Source: Pseudomonas caricapapayae (GTDB taxonomy: Bacteria; Pseudomonadota; Gammaproteobacteria; Pseudomonadales; Pseudomonadaceae). From it: DNA of 59,561 bases. The stretch is from NCBI RefSeq assembly GCF_001400735.1, contig NZ_LJPW01000141.1:1-59561 (forward strand), in the 5' to 3' direction. Shown here piece by piece: positions 16,087 through 24,200 of this stretch. The position numbers and the translations under genes are program-made. The notes below the pieces were generated by a model, which saw only the letters and a program-made list of their open reading frames with translations, was not told the origin of the DNA and made no database searches. Numbering within the stretch: position 1 is the stretch's first letter; every line of letters starts with the position of its first letter.

Positions 16087-17739
16087 TTACATCGTTTCGG
16101 GGGGTTCGTCAGCCTGCGCAGGCTCGGGATCTGGCTCGACCTCGGGAGGCTGAGCCGTGTCCGCTTCGGCCTGGACTGGTTGGGACGCGGTGTCTTTAGG
16201 GTTCCAGCGCTGCCGCTGTTCGGCCTGCATGGGCTTAGGGTCGGCCACTGCAACCTTGGCTTCGACGGTGCGCACCGGCACGGTGAGCGCGTCGATCTTG
16301 GAGGCGTCACCCACGGGCAAGGGCGGTGGCGGCAGCTTTTCGCGTGACTTAAACACCTCTTCTTCGTAGTAAAAAATCTTGCGAGCCAAAATTTTCAAGG
16401 CGGGGGTGGTTTGGGTCCCCTGTACGAAGATCAACTGTTTGTCATAAGGCAGCTCATTGATCTCTTGCGGCAGCATCAAAGGCCGGGGTTGTTCGCTGTA
16501 ACTGTCTGTTTGGCCTCGCGCACCCACCTCATGCTTCTGCCTGTTCAACGACTGGTTATGGACGCGCACGGTGGTATTGCCCAAGCGCCTGCTGTACTCC
16601 TCGGCCAGTTTGATATCACCGGGGGCGAACACAATTTCGTTGTGAATCGCCTTCATGATGGCGTTGGCAGCTTCTTCGCCATAAATGTCGCGGATCTGAT
16701 CCTTACCCTGGAAGATAAGGAAAAACCTCAAACCGGCACCTCGGGTCAGCGCAGGCGCGGTTTCCATGCTTTCAATGCGGCCCATGATGGCCAGCTCATC
16801 CATCAATAGGGCCAGCTGGTACTTGTACCGAAGCGTGCCGTCTGCACAGTGTCCGCCTTGCTCCGGTATGACTTTGGAGTTGAGCCGTATGGCCTGGGTG
16901 AAGAACAAATTCATCAGCGGGCCATACTTCTTCAGCGAACCCTCGGTGACGCTGAAGTACGCAGTCATCTTTTCTTCCCGGGCTTTAGACAGGTCGATGT
17001 CATCCCCTGATACAGCCCAGGCCACCGTCTTCTCGGCGTACACCGACAACACGTCGCGCACGATATCCACCGTGGTGGACCAACCGCTGCTCTTGTTCTT
17101 CGAGGCCTCGAACACGCCATTGAGCTCTCGAAGGGTTTCGACTGACAGCGCGTTAGGGCCACCGCTGCGCAGCTCGATGATCTGCTGTGCCCATATGCCA
17201 ATACCCGTACCCAATGAGCCAATTTCGTAGGCCTGGGGCAATGTAAACGGCATGCTCGGCGTTTCCATCAGGTACAGCAACATGGCGGTGAAGACATTGC
17301 CCGCCTTGTTGTACCACTCCTGGTTCTTCGGGTTGTCGGAGACGAACAGCACCCTGGCAATCGTGCGAATCTCCCCAAGCCGGTAGAGCGGATCGCGATT
17401 GATCGCGCTCAGGGGGTTCCAGCGATGCGTCTCCAGACGCTCCGGTGAAAAGCGGTAGACCTTGTGACCAGCTGCTGCGCGAAACCCCGAGGTGATTTCC
17501 CAGTTTTCAAATTTCGGATCGTTGACCACCATGGAATCGGGGTAGCTGAGCAGGTTGGGGATCACAGCCCCGACCCCTTTGCCGGTGCCAGGTGGTGCGG
17601 CCAGCATCACGAACTGTTGCCCGTAGCTGGCCAGAAACGAATCCTCCGTGGGGTGCTTGCCGAGCAGGAACGCGGGGTGTTCATCGATCCGTTTTTGGGG
17701 ATTGGTCGGGCTGATGGGTAGCGATTTGGCTTTGGCCAT
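16087..17739 (-). CDS. virD4: VirD4 coupling protein, ATPase part lacking its membrane domain
   Basis: The 550-residue protein is a TraG/VirD4 ATPase that links the relaxosome to the secretion channel. Walker A (APPGTGKGVG, residues 48-57) and Walker B (LLMDELAIMG) are intact, and a VGARGQTDSYSEQPRPLM segment is typical of the family. The usual two N-terminal transmembrane helices are missing: the frame starts KAKSLPISPTNPQKRIDEHPAF, which is just where the soluble domain begins. The missing part lies at 20627-20983 as a separate gene, 2.9 kb upstream in transcription. The C-terminal 80 residues are Pro/Glu/Ala-rich. TGATG overlap with the next small gene indicates coupling. Confidence 0.9.
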   Translation of the reverse strand: MAKAKSLPISPTNPQKRIDEHPAFLLGKHPTEDSFLASYGQQFVMLAAPPGTGKGVGAVIPNLLSYPDSMVVNDPKFENWEITSGFRAAAGHKVYRFSPERLETHRWNPLSAINRDPLYRLGEIRTIARVLFVSDNPKNQEWYNKAGNVFTAMLLYLMETPSMPFTLPQAYEIGSLGTGIGIWAQQIIELRSGGPNALSVETLRELNGVFEASKNKSSGWSTTVDIVRDVLSVYAEKTVAWAVSGDDIDLSKAREEKMTAYFSVTEGSLKKYGPLMNLFFTQAIRLNSKVIPEQGGHCADGTLRYKYQLALLMDELAIMGRIESMETAPALTRGAGLRFFLIFQGKDQIRDIYGEEAANAIMKAIHNEIVFAPGDIKLAEEYSRRLGNTTVRVHNQSLNRQKHEVGARGQTDSYSEQPRPLMLPQEINELPYDKQLIFVQGTQTTPALKILARKIFYYEEEVFKSREKLPPPPLPVGDASKIDALTVPVRTVEAKVAVADPKPMQAEQRQRWNPKDTASQPVQAEADTAQPPEVEPDPEPAQADEPPETM

Positions 17740-17969
17740 CAGCGACTCCCAGCTCGACGCTCAATCGCCTGGGCGTCGAGGCTTTGTTGCAGGGCGATGG
17801 CCACCTGCTGATTGGCCTGGATCTGCCTGAGCGATGTACTGATCTCATTGAGCTGGGCGAGTGCGATACAAATCCCCAGCCAGGCGGCAATGACGAAGAC
17901 AACGCCCAGCGCAATGGGCAAGGGCAAACCCAGAAAGAGGAGGGGTTTCGACTCTTTTGATTGTTCCAT
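17739..17969 (-). CDS. Small single-span membrane protein upstream of virD4 ATPase gene
   Basis: The 76-residue protein has one transmembrane helix (PLPIALGVVFVIAAWLGICIAL) and a Gln/Ile-rich helical tail (LNEISTSLRQIQANQQVAIALQQSLDAQ) suited to a coiled coil. ATG at 17969 follows AGGAG. Its stop overlaps the start of the VirD4 ATPase gene. It could supply a membrane anchor for the truncated ATPase, but it is not homologous to the VirD4 N-terminus. Family not recognised. Confidence 0.7.
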   Translation of the reverse strand: MEQSKESKPLLFLGLPLPIALGVVFVIAAWLGICIALAQLNEISTSLRQIQANQQVAIALQQSLDAQAIERRAGSR

Positions 17970-18016
17970 TGGGAATCTCCTGCAAGGTGCTTCCGGACAC
18001 AGCTTGGCCCCAGGTG

Positions 18017-18086
18017 GCTGATAGCCGTCTGCGTGGCGGTGCATGGAAAGGGTTGGTAAATGCGGGTGTATCAGGCGGCGATGCGG
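18017..18086. repeat. 70-bp direct repeat, copy 1 (3' side of GHKL gene)
   Basis: This segment aligns without gaps to 20548-20617 with 60 of 70 bases identical, including the last 19 bases. It begins directly past the GHKL stop codon on the minus strand. Both copies start right after a stop codon and precede the next gene. Together they bracket the GHKL gene in a 2.5-kb unit. Confidence 0.9.
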
Positions 18087-20537
18087 CTACTTATTTGCAC
18101 AGCCCTCGCTTGAGTTATCGAGTAGCTGTTGATCGGCATGTCGCCACTTCAAGTAGTCCTCGACACGCCAGAAACCGGCAGCGGCAGCATTGCGTTCAAG
18201 CACCCACCAGGTTTCGCCAGGCTCGACCATGGCGTGGTATTCCTTAGCTAACTTACGGCGTGGATCGTCCTGTTCAGCAGCCAATTGCTCCTGATTGAAC
18301 TGGTCGCTACGTGCCTGCTCTTCGGCCAGCTCCTCTTCGGTGAAATAGTCATAGGGATCATCATCGAAGTCCGGCTGCCCGAACTGGCATTCCCATTCGC
18401 TGCGTATCTCCTGTTCATCGCTTCCAGTGGCCAGCAAATGAGCGAGGTAGCCCAGGGCACCGGCTGGAATGTCTGCCAGCGGCATGTCCAGAATCCGGGC
18501 GACTTCGGGCTTCGCTTTCTCAGTGGCCTCATCAAGCGCCTGACTGATCCGCTCATATTCAGCCTCATCGGCTTCCCGCTTAGCGCGCAAACGCTCGCTG
18601 TTTGCCACCTGGTCGGCCTTGGCCTGCTCGATGACCCTGCTCCAGTCGGGCGGCGGTGGGCAGACACCCTTGTCGATCAACCCGGCATTGATCCTGCTGA
18701 GCAACGCCATGTCCTGCTCCGGCACCGGCGTGCTAACGATTGGGTCCTCCGAATCGTCCTCGATGGCATCCGACAAGCCGCGTTTCATACGGCCAGTGCC
18801 CACACGCCTCACCAGGTGAAGCTCTCCCCAGGCATTACCGGTTGCCCTCTTGCCTTCCATTTCCATGCTAGTGGTGTATTTCATCAACCACTTGTGCATG
18901 AACCGCTGACGCTCGGGTGCCATGCGCAGGGAAATGTCATGGAAGCGCTGATAGAACGCTTCGTCATGCCCGCACGCCATACTGTCGCCCTGGTGCGCCA
19001 CCTCGTGTTCGACCAGCCCGAAGATGTAGGCTGCCGTTTTCATGGGATCAGACTTGAGCCGTTGCACGATGGTGCGGTTGATGGCCAGGTAGGTTTTACC
19101 GTCCGTCCACGCTTCGCTGGTGTTCGACTCGCCGAGCAACACATCCAGGCGGTCTTTGCTATATCGAACGGTGCCGTCATTCCAGCGTTCAGCCCCCACA
19201 CACGCACCGGCGTAGTGTTGCAGGCACCAGCGCAACGCGATCCAAGCCCGGCGCGTTTCTTTGTCCAGCGCCTTTTTTTCATCAACGATCGATGTTCGCT
19301 CGACGTAAGCCTTCTTGACGGTCGCAAAAGCGGCGCACTGGGGCACTTTCAGTTCTCGGTACCAGTGGCTGACGGCAGGTCTGGCGTTGGCAATCACCCG
19401 CTCCAACACATCTTCAAAATCTTCAACGCTATGGCAACCGAAGCGGTCGAGCGTTTGCGGATGCAGCACCTGGATGATGCGCTGCCCGGCAATGCCTTCG
19501 CCTTTGGGTATGTCACTGCCCTTTAAAACAACGGTGTAGGTGCCATTGTGTTCACGGAACGCCTTATCAATAAAATCCTTCAGGGTGATATGCCGTTTGC
19601 CTGGCAGCACCGTGATGACTTCTTCATAGCAAAATATTTTGCCCACATCAGCTGCACCGCTGAGCAACGAAAGTGCTGATCGCGCTCGACGTGCTTCTGT
19701 CTTGCGGCGTCCTCCCAACTCCCCCGAGACCTTGTCGGCCAACGGGCCGAACACCTTGGCGATGGCTCTCCAGACCGGGCAGGTTTTGCGCAGTATCTCG
19801 CTACGGGAGACGTTGAGGGCAATAGCCCGCTTGGTCACGATCAGGCCTCCAGCCCCCCATAGGTGCGAGGAATCGTGACGGACCAGCACACCTTGGTTGT
19901 AGATCGAAACCGCGCCTTCTTCCTTGGCCCGGTAATAGGCGTATTCGTCTTCAAAGTCCCACTTTTCCGTTGCAGGATCGCGGGTAATGAGACGGCCATT
20001 GAGTTCAACGCTGATGCGGGTGTAGCGCACCAGGTCACGAATCTCCTGGACGGCAGACATCAACTCCAAATCGTTGAGCGGTTCGTACCAGGTGCCCTCG
20101 ATGGAGCAACCTGGTGTGCCGTGTTCAAGATCGTCCAGCTCGTAGTTGTAGCCCATCGAGCGGGTATCAACGGTCATCTGCCAATCGTTGGACGTCCAAC
20201 GTGTTTTGGCATGCGCCATGATCTGGCCACGGCCCAGGCGGAACCGGCCATAAGTGGCATCACCTTCCTGGTGCGGTGTGCCAAAGCGTCCGAAGTAACG
20301 CAACACGTCATTGCGGCTGGCAAATCCGCGACCGTCATCAGCGCAGTGAAAACCCTCTTTGGTCATGGTCAGGCGTAATGCGGTGGCATCGGCGTCTACA
20401 GAGTTCATCACCAGTTCAATGATGGCCTTGCCGATCGATCCGGCCTGACTATGGATGATGTGTTGAATGATTTCGGGGTCCAGCTCGAAAGGTAGCAGCA
20501 CGGTACACCTCATATGGATAAAACTAGGCACAGCCAA
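18087..20537 (-). CDS. GHKL (Hsp90/MutL-type) ATPase with HExxH metallopeptidase motif
   Basis: The 816-residue protein has all GHKL ATP-binding marks: N box AIIELVMNSVDA (residues 38-49, E41 and N45), DDGRGF (67-72) and G loop GRFRLGRG (97-104). From about residue 440 a second domain carries HEVAH at 511-515 with GHDEAF at 523-528, the spacing of SprT/minigluzincin-type zinc sites with a third His ligand. The C-terminal 200 residues are acidic and helical. It lies between the two halves of virD4 and is bracketed by a 70-bp direct repeat. The start is uncertain: TTG at 20537 opens the frame and an ATG lies eight codons later; neither has a clear ribosome site. GHKL proteins include MutL, Hsp90 and MORC; several act in DNA repair or phage defence. 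Function here is unknown. Confidence 0.8.
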   Translation of the reverse strand: MAVPSFIHMRCTVLLPFELDPEIIQHIIHSQAGSIGKAIIELVMNSVDADATALRLTMTKEGFHCADDGRGFASRNDVLRYFGRFGTPHQEGDATYGRFRLGRGQIMAHAKTRWTSNDWQMTVDTRSMGYNYELDDLEHGTPGCSIEGTWYEPLNDLELMSAVQEIRDLVRYTRISVELNGRLITRDPATEKWDFEDEYAYYRAKEEGAVSIYNQGVLVRHDSSHLWGAGGLIVTKRAIALNVSRSEILRKTCPVWRAIAKVFGPLADKVSGELGGRRKTEARRARSALSLLSGAADVGKIFCYEEVITVLPGKRHITLKDFIDKAFREHNGTYTVVLKGSDIPKGEGIAGQRIIQVLHPQTLDRFGCHSVEDFEDVLERVIANARPAVSHWYRELKVPQCAAFATVKKAYVERTSIVDEKKALDKETRRAWIALRWCLQHYAGACVGAERWNDGTVRYSKDRLDVLLGESNTSEAWTDGKTYLAINRTIVQRLKSDPMKTAAYIFGLVEHEVAHQGDSMACGHDEAFYQRFHDISLRMAPERQRFMHKWLMKYTTSMEMEGKRATGNAWGELHLVRRVGTGRMKRGLSDAIEDDSEDPIVSTPVPEQDMALLSRINAGLIDKGVCPPPPDWSRVIEQAKADQVANSERLRAKREADEAEYERISQALDEATEKAKPEVARILDMPLADIPAGALGYLAHLLATGSDEQEIRSEWECQFGQPDFDDDPYDYFTEEELAEEQARSDQFNQEQLAAEQDDPRRKLAKEYHAMVEPGETWWVLERNAAAAGFWRVEDYLKWRHADQQLLDNSSEGCANK

Positions 20538-20547
20538 ACGCCAGACA

Positions 20548-20617
20548 GCTGATAGCCGACTGCGTAGCGGTGCACTGGGATGGTTTGAAAATGCGGGAGT
20601 ATCAGGCGGCGATGCGG
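20548..20617. repeat. 70-bp direct repeat, copy 2 (5' side of GHKL gene)
   Basis: Same orientation as copy 1 at 18017-18086, 60 of 70 bases identical without gaps. It lies between the stop of the VirD4 membrane-domain gene and the start of the GHKL gene. It may mark a duplication or the target of homologous recombination that brought the cassette in. Confidence 0.9.
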
Positions 20618-20626
20618 GTGCAATGC

Positions 20627-20983
20627 CTACTTGCTGGTGTTCTTGTATTCGCCCTGGTACTCGAACTGGCGCAGCTCGCGGTTGTTGGCAAAGCGGGCAT
20701 CACCGTGCAGCGAGGTTTTGGGCTTCAAGCGCACAAAAAGGGCCATCAGCGTGATGCCTACTGGCAAGAAGGTGAGGGCAGCCGTCACACACCATGACCA
20801 CGGCACGTACAGCATCCGCCGGTCGTTCCAGGCCAGCGTGCGGGTCTCCCATAGCGTGTCCCAGGCCAAGCCAGCGAAGTGACCTTGGGTCAGGTGCAGA
20901 TACATAGCACCCCCTGCGTACAGCCCGATCACGAAGCACACCGCCATCATGAACACGATTGATAACGAGACTTTCCACCACAT
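20627..20983 (-). CDS. virD4: VirD4 coupling protein, N-terminal membrane domain
   Basis: The 118-residue protein has two transmembrane helices (VSLSIVFMMAVCFVIGLYAGG and CVTAALTFLPVGITLMALFV) around a periplasmic loop, then KTSLHGDARFANNREL, a motif that in TraG/VirD4 proteins lies just before the P-loop domain. It stops soon after (GEYKNTSK). The ATPase half is at 16087-17739. Split in this way, the two halves total 668 residues, a normal size for a TraG-type coupling protein. It directly follows virB11 in the operon. Confidence 0.8.
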   Translation of the reverse strand: MWWKVSLSIVFMMAVCFVIGLYAGGAMYLHLTQGHFAGLAWDTLWETRTLAWNDRRMLYVPWSWCVTAALTFLPVGITLMALFVRLKPKTSLHGDARFANNRELRQFEYQGEYKNTSK

Positions 20984-20992
20984 TGCGTTCTC

Positions 20993-22024
20993 CTAGGCTG
21001 CGCGTTGACGCTGGCCATTGAGCAAGGCCAGCTTGTGTTCAGGCTCGTAATGCACCTCTTCGATGTAGGTGTTTTCCATGTACACCACCACGTCGAATGA
21101 GGTGCGCACCAGGCGCTCGATGTACGCGTAATCCAGGCCGAGTCCGATTGGTGACTGCTTCACCAGGCCGCACACACGGGCATAGCCTGCTTCACTGTCA
21201 TTGGCGTGCGCAGTGGTCACGGTGCCCTTGGTGCCGGTGTTCAGAATTTCGATGTAGTGCCACACCTCGTCACCGGTCAGCTCGGCCAAAAACAGGTGGT
21301 CAGGCTTCATCCGCATCGCGCTGGCCACCAGGGCTTTGGGCGTCACCACATGGCCATAGAGCAAATGCACATGGTTAGGGTGGAAGGGCATGGGGTCCTC
21401 CAATATTTCCTGGATCGTGATCATGCGACGGTTGACCGGAAACATGTCGATCAGCGACTTGCCGTAAGTGGTTTTACCCGACCCTGGCCCGCCAAAAATG
21501 ATGATGTTCTGGCGATTAGCGATGGCGATTTCCATGAATCGGTGCCACTCGCCAGCTGCGTGGGCTTCCTGCATGTCGCGCTGCCAGGCTTTCAGGGTCA
21601 GTATCGGTGAAGCGATGGCCCTGGCCCGGTCATAGCGACCGCTGTTGACGTAATCCATATGGGTGAAACGATCCAAAGAGGGTTTTCGAAACGTCATCGA
21701 CAGGGTGCCTTCCTCGCACGCCGGGGCCATGACGATCTGGCCCCGCTCCCCGCCAGGTAATTTCACAGTGTGAATCGGTGAGTGAGGAGCCAGCACGCGG
21801 TATCTCAGCGCACAGAGCGCATTGGCCAGCCGCCAGCACAGGTTGTAGGTGAGCCAAGGCGCTTCTTCGTATTCCCAGCCGTTTGGACCGTCCACCCACA
21901 GCTCGTAAGGCCGGTTGATGGCCACGTCCTTGGTGCCCTGACGATTAAGGCGCTCAGTGACGTCTGCTTGATCGAGGAAATCCAGGGCCAGGGTGTCTTC
22001 GGTGAGTCCTTGTTCTTGCGTCAT
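20993..22024 (-). CDS. virB11: VirB11 traffic ATPase
   Basis: The 343-residue hexameric ATPase powers pilus assembly and DNA export at the inner membrane. Walker A is GGPGSGKTTYGKS, near the middle of the protein; the Asp box (ITIQEILEDP), Walker B (HLFLAELTGDEVW) and His box (VTTAHANDSEAGY) follow in order. The N-terminal domain is normal. It lies ten bases downstream of virB10 and just upstream of the VirD4 membrane-domain gene. Confidence 0.96.
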   Translation of the reverse strand: MTQEQGLTEDTLALDFLDQADVTERLNRQGTKDVAINRPYELWVDGPNGWEYEEAPWLTYNLCWRLANALCALRYRVLAPHSPIHTVKLPGGERGQIVMAPACEEGTLSMTFRKPSLDRFTHMDYVNSGRYDRARAIASPILTLKAWQRDMQEAHAAGEWHRFMEIAIANRQNIIIFGGPGSGKTTYGKSLIDMFPVNRRMITIQEILEDPMPFHPNHVHLLYGHVVTPKALVASAMRMKPDHLFLAELTGDEVWHYIEILNTGTKGTVTTAHANDSEAGYARVCGLVKQSPIGLGLDYAYIERLVRTSFDVVVYMENTYIEEVHYEPEHKLALLNGQRQRAA

Positions 22025-22033
22025 GAATACTCC

Positions 22034-23404
22034 TTAGCGGTTCTCGAAAACCGATGAAAAGTCGATGTCGCGGGCCACGATGACGGTAATCACGGTGCCC
22101 GGCAGCAGATGCGCGGTGTCCGGAATGTTGATGGTGCTGTCCAGCGCCTTGTTGGCCATGCTCTCCACGTTCTGCTCACTGTTGTTCACCGTATAGCCTC
22201 CAGACCCCGAGCTTTTCTGTGTCGTGTTGGACGCGGCTTGGAGCGCGTCCTGGATGAACGACAACATCACCGCACCGCCAAAGCGCTGCATGTAGTGACG
22301 ATTGATCCAGGCTTCAGTCCCGCTGGCCCCCATGGGGCCTGCACCGAGGCTGTCCAGCTTGGCCCGCGCACCCGATCGGGTTTCAAGCTCTGTCCAGGTG
22401 GTGAACACGCTGGTTTCGCCTGGCCCGACCTGAACGGTCTGCTCGCCGGTCAACTTGTCTCCGGCCTCCGCAATCACCGTGGAGCCATCGGCGGAATACA
22501 ACGGATCGGTCAAACGACAATCCACCAGCCCTGGGTGAGTGCTGATGATTTCGTTGTACAACGCGCAGCGCGTGTAGGTGTTGTGGCTGACCAGGTACTT
22601 GCGATTCGGTGCCAGGTAAGCCTTAGCCGGGGTAAAGGTGGTGCCGCCCAGATTGCTCAAGCTGCTGCGTTTTCTGGTGGACGATTCACCGCCCAAACCA
22701 CTGCTCGATCCGCCCTGAACGTCACCCAGCATTGAAGGCGGTAGTGATAGCTGCTCGCCGGACGGCTGTTGCGGCTGAGTATTCCCAGCACCAGTACCCT
22801 GCGCGTCTTCCGAGGTGACCAACATTTCACGTCCCAGTTTTCGTTGCCGGGGGGTCTGTTCCACGGGCGTGTTTTGGCCGGGCGCGCCGGGCGGTGGTGG
22901 CGCACTACCGGCATAGTCCTGACCGGTTTTTCCGCGCTCGGCATCCTCTTTCTCCTTTTGCTCCTTGGCCAATCGCTCTCTTTCCGCTCGGGCTCGCCTT
23001 TCCTCTTCCGCTTTGTCAGCGGCCAGTTTGGCTTCCCGTGCCTTTTTCATGCTGTCGTCACTGCCCAGATTCACGTCCAGGGTCGCGTCCTTCTTGACGT
23101 TGGTTTCATCGACCTCGGAGCCGGTGGTTTTCATCTGGGAAATGGTCAAGTACCAGAGTCCGCCTATCCCCAGCAGACCAACCAACACCAGCGCGGCCAG
23201 GCCCAGATAAAGCGCTCTCTTGTTTCGGACATCGCCTGTGCGTTTGGCCCGCACGTCAAAGGCCCCACGGGCCTGGGTGCTGGCAGGCTCGGAGGCCGGT
23301 GTCTGTTCCGGGGCCGCTGCTGTGGTCGCTGCTGATTCGGGCGGCCCGATGCTGTCCGGTCCTGGCGTGTTCTCCGGAGCCTGGTCGTTGTCATTGTTCT
23401 GCAT
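22034..23404 (-). CDS. virB10: VirB10 core-complex protein
   Basis: The 456-residue protein has a cytoplasmic Pro-rich N-terminus, one transmembrane helix at about residues 66-88 (YLGLAALVLVGLLGIGGLWYLTI), a Lys/Glu-rich periplasmic segment with a Pro stretch (APPPPGAPGQNTP), and the C-terminal TrbI/VirB10 barrel (YLVSHNTYTRCALYNEIIST, VIAEAGDKLTGEQ, GPMGASG). It spans both membranes and senses ATPase activity. Its start overlaps virB9 by 14 bases. Confidence 0.95.
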   Translation of the reverse strand: MQNNDNDQAPENTPGPDSIGPPESAATTAAAPEQTPASEPASTQARGAFDVRAKRTGDVRNKRALYLGLAALVLVGLLGIGGLWYLTISQMKTTGSEVDETNVKKDATLDVNLGSDDSMKKAREAKLAADKAEEERRARAERERLAKEQKEKEDAERGKTGQDYAGSAPPPPGAPGQNTPVEQTPRQRKLGREMLVTSEDAQGTGAGNTQPQQPSGEQLSLPPSMLGDVQGGSSSGLGGESSTRKRSSLSNLGGTTFTPAKAYLAPNRKYLVSHNTYTRCALYNEIISTHPGLVDCRLTDPLYSADGSTVIAEAGDKLTGEQTVQVGPGETSVFTTWTELETRSGARAKLDSLGAGPMGASGTEAWINRHYMQRFGGAVMLSFIQDALQAASNTTQKSSGSGGYTVNNSEQNVESMANKALDSTINIPDTAHLLPGTVITVIVARDIDFSSVFENR

Positions 23405-24200
23405 GCTTGAGCTCCCGAATCTCGCCGGTGGTGGTTCCGTTGAAGTTGTACCCTGTGTTCACCTGGGCAGTAGGCCGGGCCTCTACAAGCAGACCGTTCA
23501 GGCGAAACCGAAACAATCGGCTGACCCCATGCACCACGACCACGTTCTGTTCGTTGTGCATGTCGGCCACGGTTTCGGTGCCATCGGGCAGGACCTGGTA
23601 CAGCGCCGGGCGGGGTCCATTGCCGGTGAAGCGGAAGCAGGTCAGCATGCCGTTGTCCCAGCCCTCATACGGCCCTATGGACTTGCTCTCTGCGTTCGAG
23701 CGCTTTTGATAGGGGCCGTTTTGCACCGGGCCGTCACAGGGATTGCCGGGGTCACGGCGTACATCGCCGGTCTTTTTGGGCTGCTCGGGGTAAGTGAAGC
23801 GCAGCAGATACGTCGAGTCCTGGGTGCGCTCGACCAGCTTCAGCTCAATCAGATAGGTACGTCGATTGGTGTTAATGGTCAGGTTCGTGTCGGGTTCCTG
23901 ATCGGTGATCGGCTTGAGCGAGACCATGTTGCCAGCCTTGTTGGGGCCAATTGACCAGGCTTTTGGATCGCCCGAGACCATCAGCCCGGTGTCCTGATTG
24001 ATCGTCTCGTTGGATTGGAGCTGGACGAGCGCTCCACGGCCAATCGTCGCTTGCACCCTGAAAACCTCGTCAGGCGAATAAATGGCCGTCTGCACGCGGC
24101 GGTCCAGTGCCGAGCCAGTACCCATGCTCTCGGCGTAGGCGGGCAGGCCGGACGTCAGAAGCAACAAGGCGGTGAGGCCTGAAGCGGCTTTATTTACCAT
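23391..24200 (-). CDS. virB9: VirB9 outer-membrane core protein
   Basis: The 269-residue protein has a signal peptide (LTALLLLTSGLPAYA), the N-terminal VirB9 pattern YSPDEVFRVQATIGRGALVQL and the C-terminal domain (YEGWDNGMLTCFRFTGNG, NEQNVVVVHGVSRLFRFRL). It forms the outer-membrane ring with VirB7 and VirB10. It overlaps both neighbours by 11-14 bases. Confidence 0.95.
   Translation of the reverse strand: MVNKAASGLTALLLLTSGLPAYAESMGTGSALDRRVQTAIYSPDEVFRVQATIGRGALVQLQSNETINQDTGLMVSGDPKAWSIGPNKAGNMVSLKPITDQEPDTNLTINTNRRTYLIELKLVERTQDSTYLLRFTYPEQPKKTGDVRRDPGNPCDGPVQNGPYQKRSNAESKSIGPYEGWDNGMLTCFRFTGNGPRPALYQVLPDGTETVADMHNEQNVVVVHGVSRLFRFRLNGLLVEARPTAQVNTGYNFNGTTTGEIRELKHAEQ

Noticed and set aside
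18285..19526. 413-codon plus-strand frame
   Set aside because: Antisense to the GHKL gene, which has clear motifs; no motif in this frame.
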